NCBI GenBank assembly: GCA_006176705.1
Contig: QRFJ01000385.1
Location: forward strand, 310,001-374,000
From: Cocos nucifera
Lineage: Eukaryota > Streptophyta > Magnoliopsida > Arecales > Arecaceae
Direction of reading: 5' to 3'
DNA length: 64,000 bases
Below, in pieces: positions 1-11,199 of the stretch. Every line of letters begins with the position of its first letter. The stretch's first letter is position 1. Below the pieces are notes generated by a model. The model made no database searches. It saw only the letters and a program-made list of their open reading frames with translations, and was not told the DNA's origin. The translations under genes were made by a program, and so were the position numbers.

Positions 1-1481
1 GATATCAACTCTGAGAAATAGTTAGAGGCAATGAACTCAGAAATTGACTCGATGCACTCAAACCAAGTTTGGACCTTGATAGATCCACCAGATGGTATAG
101 TACCTATTGAGTGTAAATGGATCTACAAGAGAAAGATTGATGCAGATAAGAATGTGGAGACATTCAAAGCTATATTAGTGGCAAAAGGGTATAGTAAATA
201 CAAAGGCATTAACTATCAGGATACCTTTTTGCCAATAGCTATGCTAAAATCCATCCGCACATTGCTTGCTATTGCAACCTATTTTTATTACGAAATATGG
301 CAAATAAATGTAAAAATGGTATTCTTAATTGGATACCTTGAGGAAGATATCTATATTGAATAGTCGATAGGTTTCACATCCAGTGATGCTGATCATAAGG
401 TATGCAAATTGCAAAGATCCATATATAGACTTAAGCAAGCATCTCAGAGTTGGAATATTTGTTTTAATGATGTGATCAAATTATTTGATTTCATCAAAAA
501 TGAGAAGAAATTATGTGTCTTCAAAAAGGTCAGTGGGAGCACTGTTGTCTTTCTTGTATTGTATGTGGATGATATCCTCCTTATTGGGAATGATATTCCC
601 ATATTGACCATAGTTTAAATGTGGTTATCCAAAGAATTCTTCATGAAAGAGCTAGGAGAAGCATCCTATATCTAGGAATTAAGGTCTACAGAGATAGATC
701 GAATAGGATGCTAGGACATTCATAGAAGATGTATATAGAGGAAGTGCTAAAGAGGTTTAGCATGAAAAACTTTAAGAGGGGTTTGGTACCCTTCAGACAT
801 GGCATTCATCTCTCCAAGAAGATGTGCCCTAGCACACCTGAGGAAATAGAATGTATGATCAAGATCTCTTATGCTTCAGCAATAGGAAGCCCCATGTATG
901 CCATGTTATGTACGCGACTTGATATAGCCCATGTTGTGAGTGTCACGAGCAGATATCAATTGAATCCAGATGAAGAACACTGAACTTCTGTGAAATATAT
1001 TCTTAAGTACTTGAGAAGAACTAAGGATATGTTGTTGAATTTTGGTAATGGAGAACTCCAAATCCAAGGGTATACAGACTCGAATTTTATGTCCGATGTA
1101 GATGATCGAAAGTCGACATCTAGGAGTCTGTTTGTGTGTAATGGTGGTGCTGTCGGTTAGAAGAGTTCCAAGCTGACAGTGATAGCAGATTCCACCATGG
1201 AAGAAGAATACATCGCTGCATCAGAAGCTGCGAAAGAGACATTCTGGTACAAAAAGTTTGTTGTAGAGATCGGAATGATGCCATCAGATGCCATTCCTCT
1301 ATACTGCGATAATAATGGTGCCATAGCCTTTGCTAAGGAGCCGAGGTCTCACCAAAAATCCAAACACATCAAGCAGCGATACCACCTCATCCACGATTAC
1401 CTCAAGAAGGGTTACATCGAAGTCAAGAGAGTCGACTCTGTAGACAATGTGATGGACCAACTCTCAAAGTTGTTGGGCTAG
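1..1481 (+). pseudogene. copia pol remnant: reverse transcriptase and RNase H (Cop-A1)
   Basis: The C-terminal third of a copia polyprotein. RT copies the element RNA inside the virus-like particle and RNase H removes the RNA strand. Segments at 31-363, 409-618, 729-983 and 1179-1481 carry the RT start (NQVWTLIDPP, WIYKRKID, LVAKGYS), the catalytic box YVDDILLIGND near 563-595, the template-binding part (MYAMLCTRLDIAHVVSVTSRY) and RNase H motifs (EEEYIAASEAA, YCDNNGAIAFAKEP). Breaks are mostly nonsense or substitution changes: the codon near 18 reads TAG where Cop-A2 has TGG, and a TAG follows the TYIE-type segment at 361. Copia pol is normally one frame, so this copy is dead. Lineage is Angela/Tork-like by motif wording (inference). 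Confidence 0.92.
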
Positions 1482-1540
1482 CTGAAGATCGAAGCCCATT
1501 TTGAGAAGATGGGACTTAGATTTGAAGCCAATTGGCTTTA

Positions 1541-1554
1541 GGTCAAGTGGGAGT
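1541..1554 (+). other. polypurine tract of Cop-A1
   Basis: GGTCAAGTGGGAGT directly before the 3' LTR is the plus-strand primer site. The same tract (GGACAAGTGGGAGA) precedes the 3' LTR of Cop-A2 at 30111. Confidence 0.75.
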
Positions 1555-1555
1555 T

Positions 1556-3816
1556 TATTAGATATGTGTGCCCTAGAAGCCAGAATTGGCTAACACTTGT
1601 TGTACGCTTTTAAGGGCAAAATTATAATTTTGACTATAAATAATAAAATAGATTATTTTCTATCACAATATGTATTTAGTGTCTGTGATACATTCCTTGA
1701 GTTAATGGTATTGATAGCTCTTATTTTCAAGAGTTGAAAATTTAAGACATAAATTTTCGTTATTAACTCATAAAATGCTTCCAACCATAGGATCATCATG
1801 AGGATGGTGATTGATCCAAAAGGTTGGTGTACAATCGCTTCTTTATAGTAGATAAGTCTTGTGTCTACGGTATAGAGGCATCAAAGTGAGAGTATAGATA
1901 CTCGTTAGAGAACGAGGGCACTGAGCGTGACCACCTCAAGCAGTCATAAGAAAGTCTACCTTCTCATCGATGACTGGCTTGAAGCTGAAGTGGTGTGTCT
2001 GGTTCTTTGACCTGAGGTGCATCGGTAGTTCATTTTGATGGTGTTATAGTTTGACTACACCATGACTCGGTCTCCTAGCCATTTGGAATCCTAAGATGTA
2101 TGTTGGCTATAGCATGTTCATTGTAGGAATTGGATTGAACTAAGAGGGAATCTATCTACCTCAGTAGATGAGGAGCAACCCTATGATGATCATGAGAATC
2201 AAATCCATAAGCCAATGGCCATGGCAGAGTGAAATAATAGAAAGAGTTTCTATTAAGGTTTTCACATCGGACTTAAATCAAATGATTAAATTATATGATA
2301 GAAATTAGGGTTTGACAAGTTCACCTTAACCCTAATCTGACCGGAGCTCAAGATAGAAGAATTTAATTACACATGTAACTACACCAAGAGGTTCATTTTT
2401 AGTTTTGATGGGTTGCCACCATATACTGCTAGGTGTCACTGGTGGATTTTGGGAGCAATTAGAATGATTTGGATGATCGATCATTCTAGTTGTTTGAATC
2501 AAAAAAATTCTGATACATTGAAAGATGTTTCGATGATGTTAATGATAGAGATCACGACATATCCCATTACCATATAGAATTGAATCTAACTGGATCACAC
2601 AAATAAGGGCTTGGATCTGGATAACATCAATTGGACTAATCTAGTTCAATTGATTTGAATTAGATTCAATTAGGTTCATGAAAATCGTGCTAGCACACCA
2701 TTGAGCCTAATGTTCTCCTTCTGCAATCATTAAAAGTTGTCTCGACTAAGCCTAATGTGTTTATGCTCACTTAGGTACCTTTACTTGGTCTAGCTGTAGC
2801 TTGTCTAGATCAGAAAAGGATTGTCTTAACTTATGAGATAAATTTGAGACAACACCTGCCATTTTCTGTCACCTACTAATTCTTGTCTTTTGACTTTGAT
2901 CAACTATTGACCTTTGACACTTAGACATCTGCCCATGTGTCATGCACCCATAGGAGAGTAGATAGGGGCTTGTCCCCTTGCTTGAAAAAGGAAAGGATGG
3001 GGCACATGCCTAGGGAGGCATGCACCCAAGGATAGGGATGTCTGGAGTCCCATACAGATGGGACTCTAGGTTGCTTCTTGTAATCAAACTAGGTGGCACC
3101 AAGAACTTTGCTTTGACCAGTCTTGGCACCACCTAAGGGTGTTGGAGAAGGGCTCACATCTGATTAAATCAGGTGATGTCATCCCACCAATCAAATTTAG
3201 ATTTGATTGCACGAAGAGACGTGATTGGTCGGAATGATGTGGCACTGCATGGCGCAGTAGGATCTATATAAACCCTATCTGCACCTAACTTTAAAAGTCT
3301 TCTCCCTTTGCCCATGCCACATTGCTCTCTCCCTCTCTCCTCCATGCCTTCCTCATATCCTCTCTCTCTCCTCCATGCCCAAGAGGCTTTGGGGTCATGT
3401 TTGGTGCGATCCAAGCAAGAGAAAGACAATAAGAAAGGAAGAAGGCAGTACTGCTGCAAGAGATGACATCGAATCTTCAAAAGTTATTTTGAAGATCTTC
3501 ATGATTAGATCCAGATCTGATCTTTGGAGGATAGATCGAGAAGGAGGAGATATCCAGATCCTATTCGAGTGGATACCGATAGAGGCTAGGTGATTACATG
3601 GCTGCATCCAGAATCTCAGGCAATCAGCAGGATCATCACAGGATAATTAGATTACCTAAGAACAAGGTATAAATTAAATCTAATTTAATTTATTTTATTT
3701 TATTAGATCTATCAAATCAGATTTGATTTAGATCTAAGAAAAAAAATTTTTAACATATTTTTTTAATCAAATCAGATCTGAAGGAACTTGATCCAAAAAA
3801 AAAGTTTTTTTCTTCA
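1556..3816 (+). repeat. 3' LTR of Cop-A1 (about 2.26 kb)
   Basis: It starts TATTAGATATGTGTGCCC (canonical TGTTAGATATATGTGCCC with G to A at base 2) and ends TTTTTCTTCA. It aligns along its length with the Cop-A2 LTRs (2287 and 2285 bp) but with many substitutions, so it is clearly older. It contains a TATA box near 3265 and the decayed remains of the W-box cluster near 2890-2918 (three TTGAC cores, against eight in Cop-A2). Confidence 0.92.
3265..3272 (+). promoter_or_regulatory. TATA box in the Cop-A1 LTR
   Basis: TATATAAA followed by ACCCTATCTGCACC occupies the position of TATAAATA plus AAGACCCTGCGCC in the Cop-A2 LTRs. It is the likely U3/R core promoter. Confidence 0.6.
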
Positions 3817-4213
3817 CATGATCAGTGACTAAAGCTCCATCCCTCATCTTAGCATTAAAGTTGGCACCACTAGTCTTGTGCCTCTCAACATCATCGAGTG
3901 TGCCAAAAGACTTCTCCAACACTTGAAGCATGTCTTTTAGTTGAGCTATCTTGAACCTACGACTGAATTCATCGCTCATAGCCACCAGCATAATACAGTG
4001 CACCGTGGTTCGATCACTGAGCCACTTTTGATAAGTATCTCTAACCAACCCACGTGCATTTACAGCTGGCTCCTTAAGTGCTGGATCTATCAACACATAT
4101 ACGATCCGTTCATGCTCCAGGATAATCTTTAACTTACGGTACTAGCTACTGAAGTTGAATCTCACCAGCTTATCAATATCTAACAATGATCGGGGCAAAA
4201 GAAAAGTGGCCAT
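3817..4213 (-). pseudogene. copia gag N-terminal part (Cop-B1), truncated by Cop-A1
   Basis: A minus-strand gag starting at the ATG at 4213 (MATFLLPRSLLDIDKL). Gag is the capsid protein of the virus-like particle. Conserved copia gag wording follows: YRKLKIILEHERIVYVL, RDTYQKWLSDR, MLQVLEKSFGT, NAKMRDGALVTDHV. One conserved Trp codon (in the FSSWY position) has become TAG. The frame runs to 3817 and stops exactly where the Cop-A1 LTR begins. The rest of gag must therefore be left of the window beyond Cop-A1. The matching leader and primer site are found at 4214-5611 and 19618-20156, and the LTR at 20162-20268 and about 36765-39130. Assignment to family B rests on that continuity. Confidence 0.85.
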
Positions 4214-5611
4214 ATCTGCATAAAGAAAAATCCAAATCTAATTAGTAATTGATTCATTAAATCAAAAGATTTGGATTTTAATCAAAAGGTTCTTCCACTA
4301 TTTTATTCGAATTGGTAGCCTCTACCTGTAATTTAAAAAATTACCCTAATTCCTTAATGGATACTAGAATCCACATAGACTGCACATAAGCCCAACTTTG
4401 GTTGGTCAATCCATGTACATCTAAGGGTAGGTTCATAACCAATTATTTTTCTAAATAATTTTTAGTAATTTAATTTTACCCTAGTTCGTAATCAGTAAGC
4501 TTTGGCCTCCACTAAAAAGGTCTAGTTTGGTCCAACCATTAACATGACCATACTCGGTCCATCTAATCAATGAATGATTAAGCCTAACTTTGGTTAATCA
4601 ACCTAAGCACTATTTAGAAAGATGCGGCCAAGAAGTCATATTATAAATGATAATTCTACTAGACAATAAGCACCATGCCTTTGGGCCTCCAACGATTATC
4701 CAACTAATGGACTCATTATCACCCACTTAATGGAAGGCTATGATCTAGTTATCACCATAACTATTTCATTTTTAGGAACCTAATAATTTTAGAGGATTTA
4801 ATTAATTTGATTTTAAAAAAAGAGAAGATCAAATGAACCAGCTTGTCATGATCTTTCCATCGGCTTCACCAAGTCAGATGAAGGGAGACTATTAATAGGC
4901 TAGTCTAGGAGCAACTAAATTAGTCATACTGATTTACCTAGCTAACATGGTTCAGCTTGAACTATCAAGTGATCTAATCAAAATATAATTTCATCAAGAA
5001 GGCTAGGTAAGTGACATCAATGAGAGGGTCTGCCAAAGCTTGCCGTAGATACCATCAGAAATGGCTAGGTAAGCGGGTTGTCAATTAAAAACCATCAGTC
5101 TAAAATTGCCAGACTTACCTTAGGAACCAACTACTTAATTAGTTTTGATTGGATTAATCTAACAGTATATGCTAGACCACGTAGCTAAAAATCAAGTTTA
5201 TCTTAATTCTCGTTAAAGATATGGACTTGACCAACTACAATTATTATAGTTGATCTAGAGAATCCTTGACCTAAACTAAGATAACTATTGATTTGATTTT
5301 GTCAATTCTCTAATTAAGTTCATTCTTTAATCTAACCTTAGGTCTAACCTAATTAATGGACCTAACTTTTACTAACCCATTAACCCAAAGTGTTATGATT
5401 TGTGCCATAGGATCTTCAATTCATAATCCTAGATCCTAATCAAAATAACTTTTAATTCTCTATTAAGTTTTAGGCTGAGGGTTGGGGTTCAATATTTTGA
5501 AAATAATTTTTATATTTATAAAAAAATTTTACAACATGGTTCTACTAACCAGTTGCATGTTTGATTCATAATTAATATGCAAATAAAAAAAATATGAAAC
5601 TACTTTAAAAC
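4214..5611 (-). other. 5' leader of Cop-B1, first part (non-coding)
   Basis: About 1.4 kb of AT-rich sequence without a supportable gene, between the Cop-B1 gag start and the Tat-1 insertion. It continues after Tat-1 at 19618. Together the leader is about 1.9 kb, similar to the 1.87 kb leader of Cop-A2. It has the recurring phrase ACTTACCT(A/T)GCC seen in other leaders here. I see no coding signal in it. Confidence 0.7.
5607..5611. repeat. target-site duplication AAAAC (left, Tat-1)
   Basis: AAAAC immediately before the Tat-1 left LTR; the same five bases follow its right LTR at 19618-19622. This fixes both element ends. Confidence 0.85.
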
Positions 5612-6228
5612 TATTGATGCAAAATCTGATTGTCATCGGAGGAGCACTAGAGTTAGAGAAGATGAGGTGGCCATCGATGACGTGCAAGATAAGTCTCGAC
5701 CAGAGCCTAGGGGGTGGCTCTGGTAAGACCCTTCGATGATCAAGTTAGCTCTTTCAGCCAACAGAAATAGAGTACTTAGTAGAAAAAATTATAGAGTATT
5801 GAGAAGGAAAAAAGAGACTAGCGAAAAACGTATCTAGAGGATCTTTTTTATGGACGAAGCCTATAACGAACTGATAGTGACAACCATAACCATCCGATAG
5901 TGGGTTGCTTAAGGTCACATGGAGTTTATTACAGAGGATAGTGTCTATTATCATGACATGGCAATCTGTTGAGATTTAATAGTCAAAGTTCAAAGAAGTA
6001 GGCATCAGTTGGTGATGAATCTTTGAGTTACATCAATACCAATAGAGCTCAGGCTCCTCTTAGATAGTCCGAGGGTGAGTTGTTTCATGTTGTGTGTGGA
6101 GCTAGATTCATGCGAAGATCTTTTTGGGTGACTGTAGAATGTTCGGCCGTGAAGAGTCCTGAAGAAGTTCGACAGTTGGAGGAATCCGTAAGGAGTTCGA
6201 CTATTGGAGGACTTCAGGAGAAGTTTGG
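5612..6228 (-). repeat. left (3') LTR of Tat-1, truncated
   Basis: It reads TATTGATGCAAAATCTGATT on the plus strand and aligns base for base with 18836 onward (TGTTGGTGTAAAATCTGATT). Homology stops at 6228 in the LTR minirepeat zone, where the Ath-2 LTR begins. About 165 bp of the LTR are missing. Confidence 0.9.
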
Positions 6229-7840
6229 TGATAAGTATCATAAATTCACCAATAAAAGTAATAATTTATCAATTAATTCATATTAATTTTTAAGAATTAT
6301 TAATTAATTGATGCATATTTTTAAGAAATTAATATTTTTATTAATTAAAAATTAATAAAAATTAAAAAATAAAATTTTATTATCAATAGAAAGAGCTCAT
6401 TTTTTTTATCACAATAAAATATATTTAAAGTAAAATGGAGCTAAAATAGAGAAGATATGAATTTCTAAATATAAAAGAAAAAGATTAAATAAAAAAAGAA
6501 AAATAGCTCAGCCGACTCCGCAAGCCAAGCCGCCAAGCCGAGCCAAGCTGATGAAGCTGGCGTGTCCAAATATGCCAAGCCAAGCCGACTCAACGACAGA
6601 AGCCGTCAGTCGATCTACAATCCAAGCATGGACCGCCAGCTCAGCAGACGCCGGCAAATCACGGCGCGACATGTAGTAGACCTAGACCCTTAATGGATTC
6701 ATAGAAAATCCATCACGGTCCATAGGGCATTTTGGTTATTTTGCTCAGTGACAGGAGCGCTGATTGGCTGTGGTGTATGGTGCGGCCAGTCCACGCAGTC
6801 CATGGGAATAGTAATTGTATGATCGGATGGCTATGATTGATTGTGGTCAAGATCGGATGGTAGTGGTTATTTATGGGTTTGATTCGAATTCCATCAGTGA
6901 TCTGGCATGATCCGATGGCCAAAAAACTAGCCGATGAAGATCCAATGATTTAGGAAGCTTCCGACTTGATTAAAACATCCAGAACTTGATCCAATGGCAA
7001 GATTTTCTCCTGATTAACTCAATTAGATGGTTAGAATTTAATCTGATCTGATTTGAGCCAATACGCATTCGATTTTGATGATTTTCGATCCATTGGATTT
7101 CTATCAATGGCCAAATTTCATCTATAGCAACAGAATTCATCCAAGACTCCTTTTAATCTAATTTTTCATTCAAATTTTTCCATATTTTGATGATAAAAGA
7201 GCTCCTTATTCCCACATTGCCTAGAAGAAAACTCTCCAGCCCTCCTAGCTCTATAAATAAGACCCTAAGCTTCTAGAGTTCATTATCTCCGATCAAGGTG
7301 AAGCTTTGGTATAGGGTGAAGCCAGGCTTGGGTTAATGGCTTCTTCGAGGCAATTGGTACTGAGAAGAAAAGCTGGGCTTCAATACCATTTTTCCACCCA
7401 TGTTGATCCAAGATCAGAGATCAGCCTATTTTATTTTATTTTTTTTATGTATTTAAATTATGAACTTTTTAATTAATGTAATATTTATTTTTATATTCTT
7501 TAATTTCATGATCTTTATTTTTATTATAATTTAATTTTTATACTTTAATTATTGTTTTTTATTTTATGGCATGTAAATGCTAAGATCTAACTAGTAGATC
7601 TTAGTACCAAGTTTAAATTCCTGCATCTTTTAATTTTTGATTTTTATTTTCTGACTTCACTTTTGATTCCAAAACTCAAATCCTTTTTTTTTAAAAAAAA
7701 TCAAAGATTTTAAATCTAAAACACTATCTTTCCTATGGATTCAACCTGACTTACTGCTATCTACGTATTTTTAATTATTTTAAGAAGTTGGATTAAACTA
7801 ATAAACATGATTTCTTGACGATAACATCGCGATCTTATCA
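6229..7840 (+). repeat. 5' LTR of Ath-2 (1612 bp)
   Basis: It starts TGATAAGTATCATAAATTCA and ends GATCTTATCA. It matches the Ath-1 LTRs (1755 and 1760 bp), including the AT-rich opening, the AGCCAAGC-rich block, the TATA region and the closing AACATCGC...CTTATCA. Confidence 0.9.
7252..7259 (+). promoter_or_regulatory. TATA box in the Ath-2 LTR
   Basis: TATAAATA followed by AGACCCTAAGC. The same position reads TATAAATA in the Ath-1 3' LTR (49198-49205) and TGTAAATA in its 5' LTR. Confidence 0.6.
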
Positions 7841-7846
7841 AGTTTT

Positions 7847-7864
7847 TGGCATCATTGTCGAAAA
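7847..7864 (+). other. primer binding site of Ath-2
   Basis: TGGCATCATTGTCGAAAA six bases after the LTR resembles the tRNA-Asp-type site TGGCGCCGTTGCCGGGGA used by Athila elements. Most differences are C to T or G to A. Confidence 0.6.
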
Positions 7865-8047
7865 AAGAATAGATGCTATTTTTTCTTTGATTTCTTTGAT
7901 TTTTTTGTAAATTAATTATAAATATCTTTTTAAATGTTTCTTACTAACTTTTTATTTATTTATTTTGTAGAAAAAAAAGAAAAAAAAGGAAAAAGGAAGA
8001 AAGCATCTAATCTTGGTGAGATCAATCCTAACTCTAGTCCTCTTTCC

Positions 8048-8079
<32 letters not shown>

Positions 8080-9240
8080 AAATTAATTTAAAAAATATTT
8101 ATTTAAATATAATTAAATATCTCATGATAAGATTAGAAATCCTAACTGTTTAGAGCATGCATCATGTTAGTTTTATTTTTTCTGATGATTGCTGAAGGCA
8201 AGGTAAGCCTTTTAGAATTCAATTAGTTGCATGCATCTAGTTTAAATTGCATAGAATCTGTTGATTGAGAAATTTTTGTGCATATTCATATTAAACCAAA
8301 TTAAGGACATAACCTAATTAAATAAGATAAGGTGGAGATTTGATCATCCTTCTTAGGCCCACAAATAATCAACCAACATCCTATATTGACCTAAGCCTTT
8401 AATTTTAAAATCAATTAGACATCAGTCCTAGAAACTCCAGCTCAATAGGATAAGGAACCCTAAGAGTTGAACCAGATTAGGATTAGTCATTTTGATTGAT
8501 GTCTAAAAAAGTGGTTCAGGGATGATCGGGCCTGAAGAAAGGTGATTTCTAATTGGTTCCATTCACTTACCTGGCCAAGCACAGTTGGTGTCTGAGGAAA
8601 GCAACGGGAGGACTCCCACCAATCTTATACTTACCTGGCCAGTTGATTGGCTGATCTTACACTTGAAGGGCTTGAAGGTAACCTTGGTAGTTAGGAGCTG
8701 TCTAGATCTAGGATAACCATGTCAGGATTGATTGATCAACTTGATTGCTAACCAACATCAAATCTAATTAAACCTAATTCTTCTCTCTCTTCTTAGTTCT
8801 AAGATTTCTTAGGATCTCTTCTTTAAAACTTTTCTTTCTTTCTTCTCCTTTCTCCTCTAAAAATAAAATAAAATAAAATAAAATAAAAATTAAATTAAAC
8901 TAACTAAAAAAATATTAAAAATAATAATTAAATTAAATTAAATTAAAAATAATAATTAAAATAATTAAAAATAATATTATTATTATAATAAAATAATAAA
9001 TATATATATATAAATTCTAGAAAAAATCTAAAAAATTTTGAACCATACATTAAGGTTACACTAATACATGCACAGTAGGAAATCACTTTTTCTGATTTAG
9101 TTGAACATAATTGAATGGTTGATTCACATTAAACCTGATAATCAAATGGCTAATTTGAACCTAATAGTCCAAAAATTAGATAAAGTTGACCTTCTTGCTC
9201 AGAAATTAGATCAACTCCTAATCCTAGGTCAACAATCTCC
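7865..9240 (+). other. Ath-2 leader, non-coding, with simple repeats
   Basis: It is homologous to 43513-44900 of Ath-1. It contains TTTA repeats near 8042-8075 and an AAAAT/AATTA/TA low-complexity tract at 8858-9014. I see no gene in it. Confidence 0.7.
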
Positions 9241-9960
9241 TCCATAATTCACATCACCTAGCCCAATCCATCATGCTGCATCATTTTCATATTTTATCTA
9301 AGAATAAGTTCAAGCTACTTAAGGCTACTCTAAGCCGGTTAATAATCTTCTTTCAAATTCATATAACCAGCATTGGAGTAACTACTCTAATTTTTCTTGG
9401 ACATCCTAACAGACTCAAGCTCAGACCCAAATTTCACCTATTCAAAACTATCAAAATAGGCCCCAATACCAAAACTATGCCTATAATAATGATCAGCCTA
9501 GTCAGTTTATCCAGTCATCATATAATAACCATCTATCATACCCACCTCCTCAATAGACCAATCTAGTCGATGATAGCCATTCAACCCTAGAAGCCGATTC
9601 TTTTTACAAAAATCAGGAGGCATGTAATGAAGTATCAATGAAATTATTTAAGTAAGATTATATTAATTTATCTTCAAAATTAAAACCACCTTTAGACACC
9701 CTTCCAGCACCCATTGAATCAAACTTAACTCCTAAAACTCCATTCATGAGCATTTTAGAAGAATAAATAGGAGAAATTCTTAACAAACATGGGTCTGAGA
9801 ATGGGATCATAAATTATGTCCCTAAAATTAACAATGATTATATCAATAATGGGATTATAAATCAACTTTTTAAGATTGGCAATCAAAAATCATTGGAATT
9901 TATCAATCTAGTATTTGACACAGGATTGTTAAGCTGCATTGTGTCTGGCTGAAGACGATA
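9241..9960 (+). pseudogene. gag C-terminal and downstream remnant of Ath-2
   Basis: Shortened relative to Ath-1. The segment beginning near 9165 (AAATTAGATAAAGTTGACCTTCTTGC) matches 45640 in Ath-1, so the capsid core between them is missing. 9273-9566 corresponds to the Gln/Asn/Pro-rich C-terminal tail after the CSIC-type knuckle of Ath-1 gag. A further piece near 9585-9960 matches the unidentified frame at 46339-46812 of Ath-1. Stops and shifts are frequent. No protease, RT or integrase follows. Confidence 0.65.
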
Positions 9961-10188
9961 AACTTAGCGCTTGTTGAGATGCAATCCAATATTTAGTTTT
10001 CTTTAGTCTAATTTATCTTTTTAGTTGATTTTTTTAGGATAATTTGAATAAGTTGGAGGGAGAGCTTAAATTTTCAAAGGCATGTGTTGGACCAAAAATA
10101 TACCGAGTCAGGTGTATTCTTTCATATTTTTTATTACATCCTTTATTTTTTTTCTCCATTGAGGACAATGTCGATTAAGTTGGGGGGG
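9961..10188 (+). other. Ath-2 3' non-coding segment ending in a deletion junction
   Basis: It matches 46905-47170 of Ath-1, including the block CTTAGCGCTTGTTGAGATGCAA and the motif CATTGAGGACAATGTCGATT followed by a G run. At about 10188 homology ends and the Tat-1 antisense gene begins. The join removes the Ath-2 3' LTR and the rest of the Tat-1 3' LTR. Confidence 0.7.
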
Positions 10189-11119
10189 CAAGACGTCCCA
10201 CAAGGCTCGCCTAAGCGGACCAGATGGCGAGAACAAAGACCGAGGGGAGGATCCCTTTGACAACTCGAAGATCATCTGAAATCATACCGACAGGTTTGTC
10301 ATATCGGAGGTGGTGGATCAGATGGCTGACCTTGACCTGCGGTAGCTCATCTGGGGTTCTCTTGTAACCATCCTCAAGGTGATTGCTCCGTTGCTCGACT
10401 CTTTCTCTTCTCTTCTGCTCTTTTCTTCTTCTTATTTTTTTTTAACACCAATAGTTTATTGCAGTCGGATCACCAAATGCTTGCCTACATCAAGAGGGCG
10501 CGTCGTCAAGAGGCGAAGGCATAGAAAAGAGGCAAAGGCATAGAAGGCCCAGGAGGACCTTCAAGCCGAGATTTGTTGTCTTCAAGAGAGGGTCACCGAT
10601 GTCGAGCACCTTGGAGAGGAGAAGGCGGTGGACATCGAAAGTCTCCAAGGCAAGCTTCGCTAGGAGGAGTTTATCTTGGCCGGACTCAAGGCCGCACTGG
10701 CCTTGGAGGAGGAAAGAAAGAAGGAAGCCGAGAATAAGGTTGTCGAATTAGCGACCCAAATGGCAAAGTCAATCTTGGAGGTGATGACCCAGGCTATGGA
10801 AGAGTTCAAGGCATATCCCGAGATGAGGAACTTGAACGTCGAGTTCGGCCAGGAGGTGTTTACCAAGGGTTTCGAGCTCTATGAAGGCAGGGTGGCCCGG
10901 ACGTTCCCTGAGCTTGACCTCAGCTTTCTGGAGGAGGAGGAAGACGACGTAGATATGGTACCATCCGATGCTGTAGTCGATCCTTCCTTCAACGAGATCG
11001 CTTCTAGCCCATTTGACCCTGCCATAGTGGCGCCCAAACTAGTTCAGAAATTCAAGGCAGTCGAGAGCACTCTGGCTCCATCCTCTGCCACCCCTCTTGA
11101 GGTTGAAATCCTTGAGTAG
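10189..11119 (+). pseudogene. Tat-1 additional gene, plus strand (antisense to pol), coiled-coil protein
   Basis: It lies on the strand opposite pol and downstream of it, where several Tat elements carry an extra antisense gene related to the putative gypsy-type transposon proteins of plants. An upstream block reads DRFVISEVVDQMADLDL. A likely intron follows (GT at 10379, pyrimidine-rich tract, AG at 10464). The next exon starts SDHQMLAYIKRARRQEAKA and meets a stop. In the best frame 10676-11119 shows a charged helix (LALEEERKKEAENKV), then MEEFKAYPEMRNLNVEF, GFELYEGRVARTFPELDLSFL and an acidic tail (EEEEDDVD). The function is unknown for the family. A TAG near 10662 and a frame change make it non-functional here. 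Confidence 0.7.
10379..10464 (+). other. putative intron in the Tat-1 antisense gene
   Basis: CAAG|GTGATTG ... TTTATTGCAG|TCGG flanks 86 bp with a long C/T tract. Joining the flanks keeps the frame from the MADLDL block into DHQMLAYIK. It is inferred from sequence only. Confidence 0.45.
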
Positions 11120-11199
11120 TTATACATTTTTCTTTTTCTCCCCTTCTTGCTTCGTACTAAAAAATTTTGATTAAATGAAAGAAAATTTTTCTATACCTT

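Larger units (their letters stand above)
1..3816 (+). mobile_element. Cop-A1: 3' part of a Ty1/copia LTR retrotransposon
   Basis: This is the 3' part of a copia element: reverse transcriptase and RNase H remnants, a polypurine tract and a complete 3' LTR. The 5' part lies left of the window. It is the same family as the full-length Cop-A2 (21977-32410), which it matches through pol and LTR. The LTR ends in TTCA at 3816, and the next base begins a minus-strand gag of another copia element that is cut in mid-codon series. Cop-A1 therefore inserted into that gag. The right half of its target site should be CATGA (3817-3821). Confidence 0.9.
6229..10188 (+). mobile_element. Ath-2: gag-only Athila-like element, 3' end deleted
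   Basis: A gypsy-type element with a 5' LTR (6229-7840), a tRNA-Asp-like primer site, a shortened gag remnant and the G-rich tract near the 3' end (GTTGGGGGGG at 10181). It aligns with Ath-1 (41734-49923) throughout but lacks the gag core (matching about 44920-45630) and everything after the G tract, including the 3' LTR. It inserted into the Tat-1 left LTR; the left target half would be TTTGG (6224-6228). Confidence 0.85.

Noticed and set aside
9273..9566. Plus frame of 97 codons, similar to 45770-46075
   Set aside because: Similar because Ath-2 and Ath-1 are homologous. The gag tail (QSYQPPQ-type residues) is read in another frame, so this is a shadow of gag.
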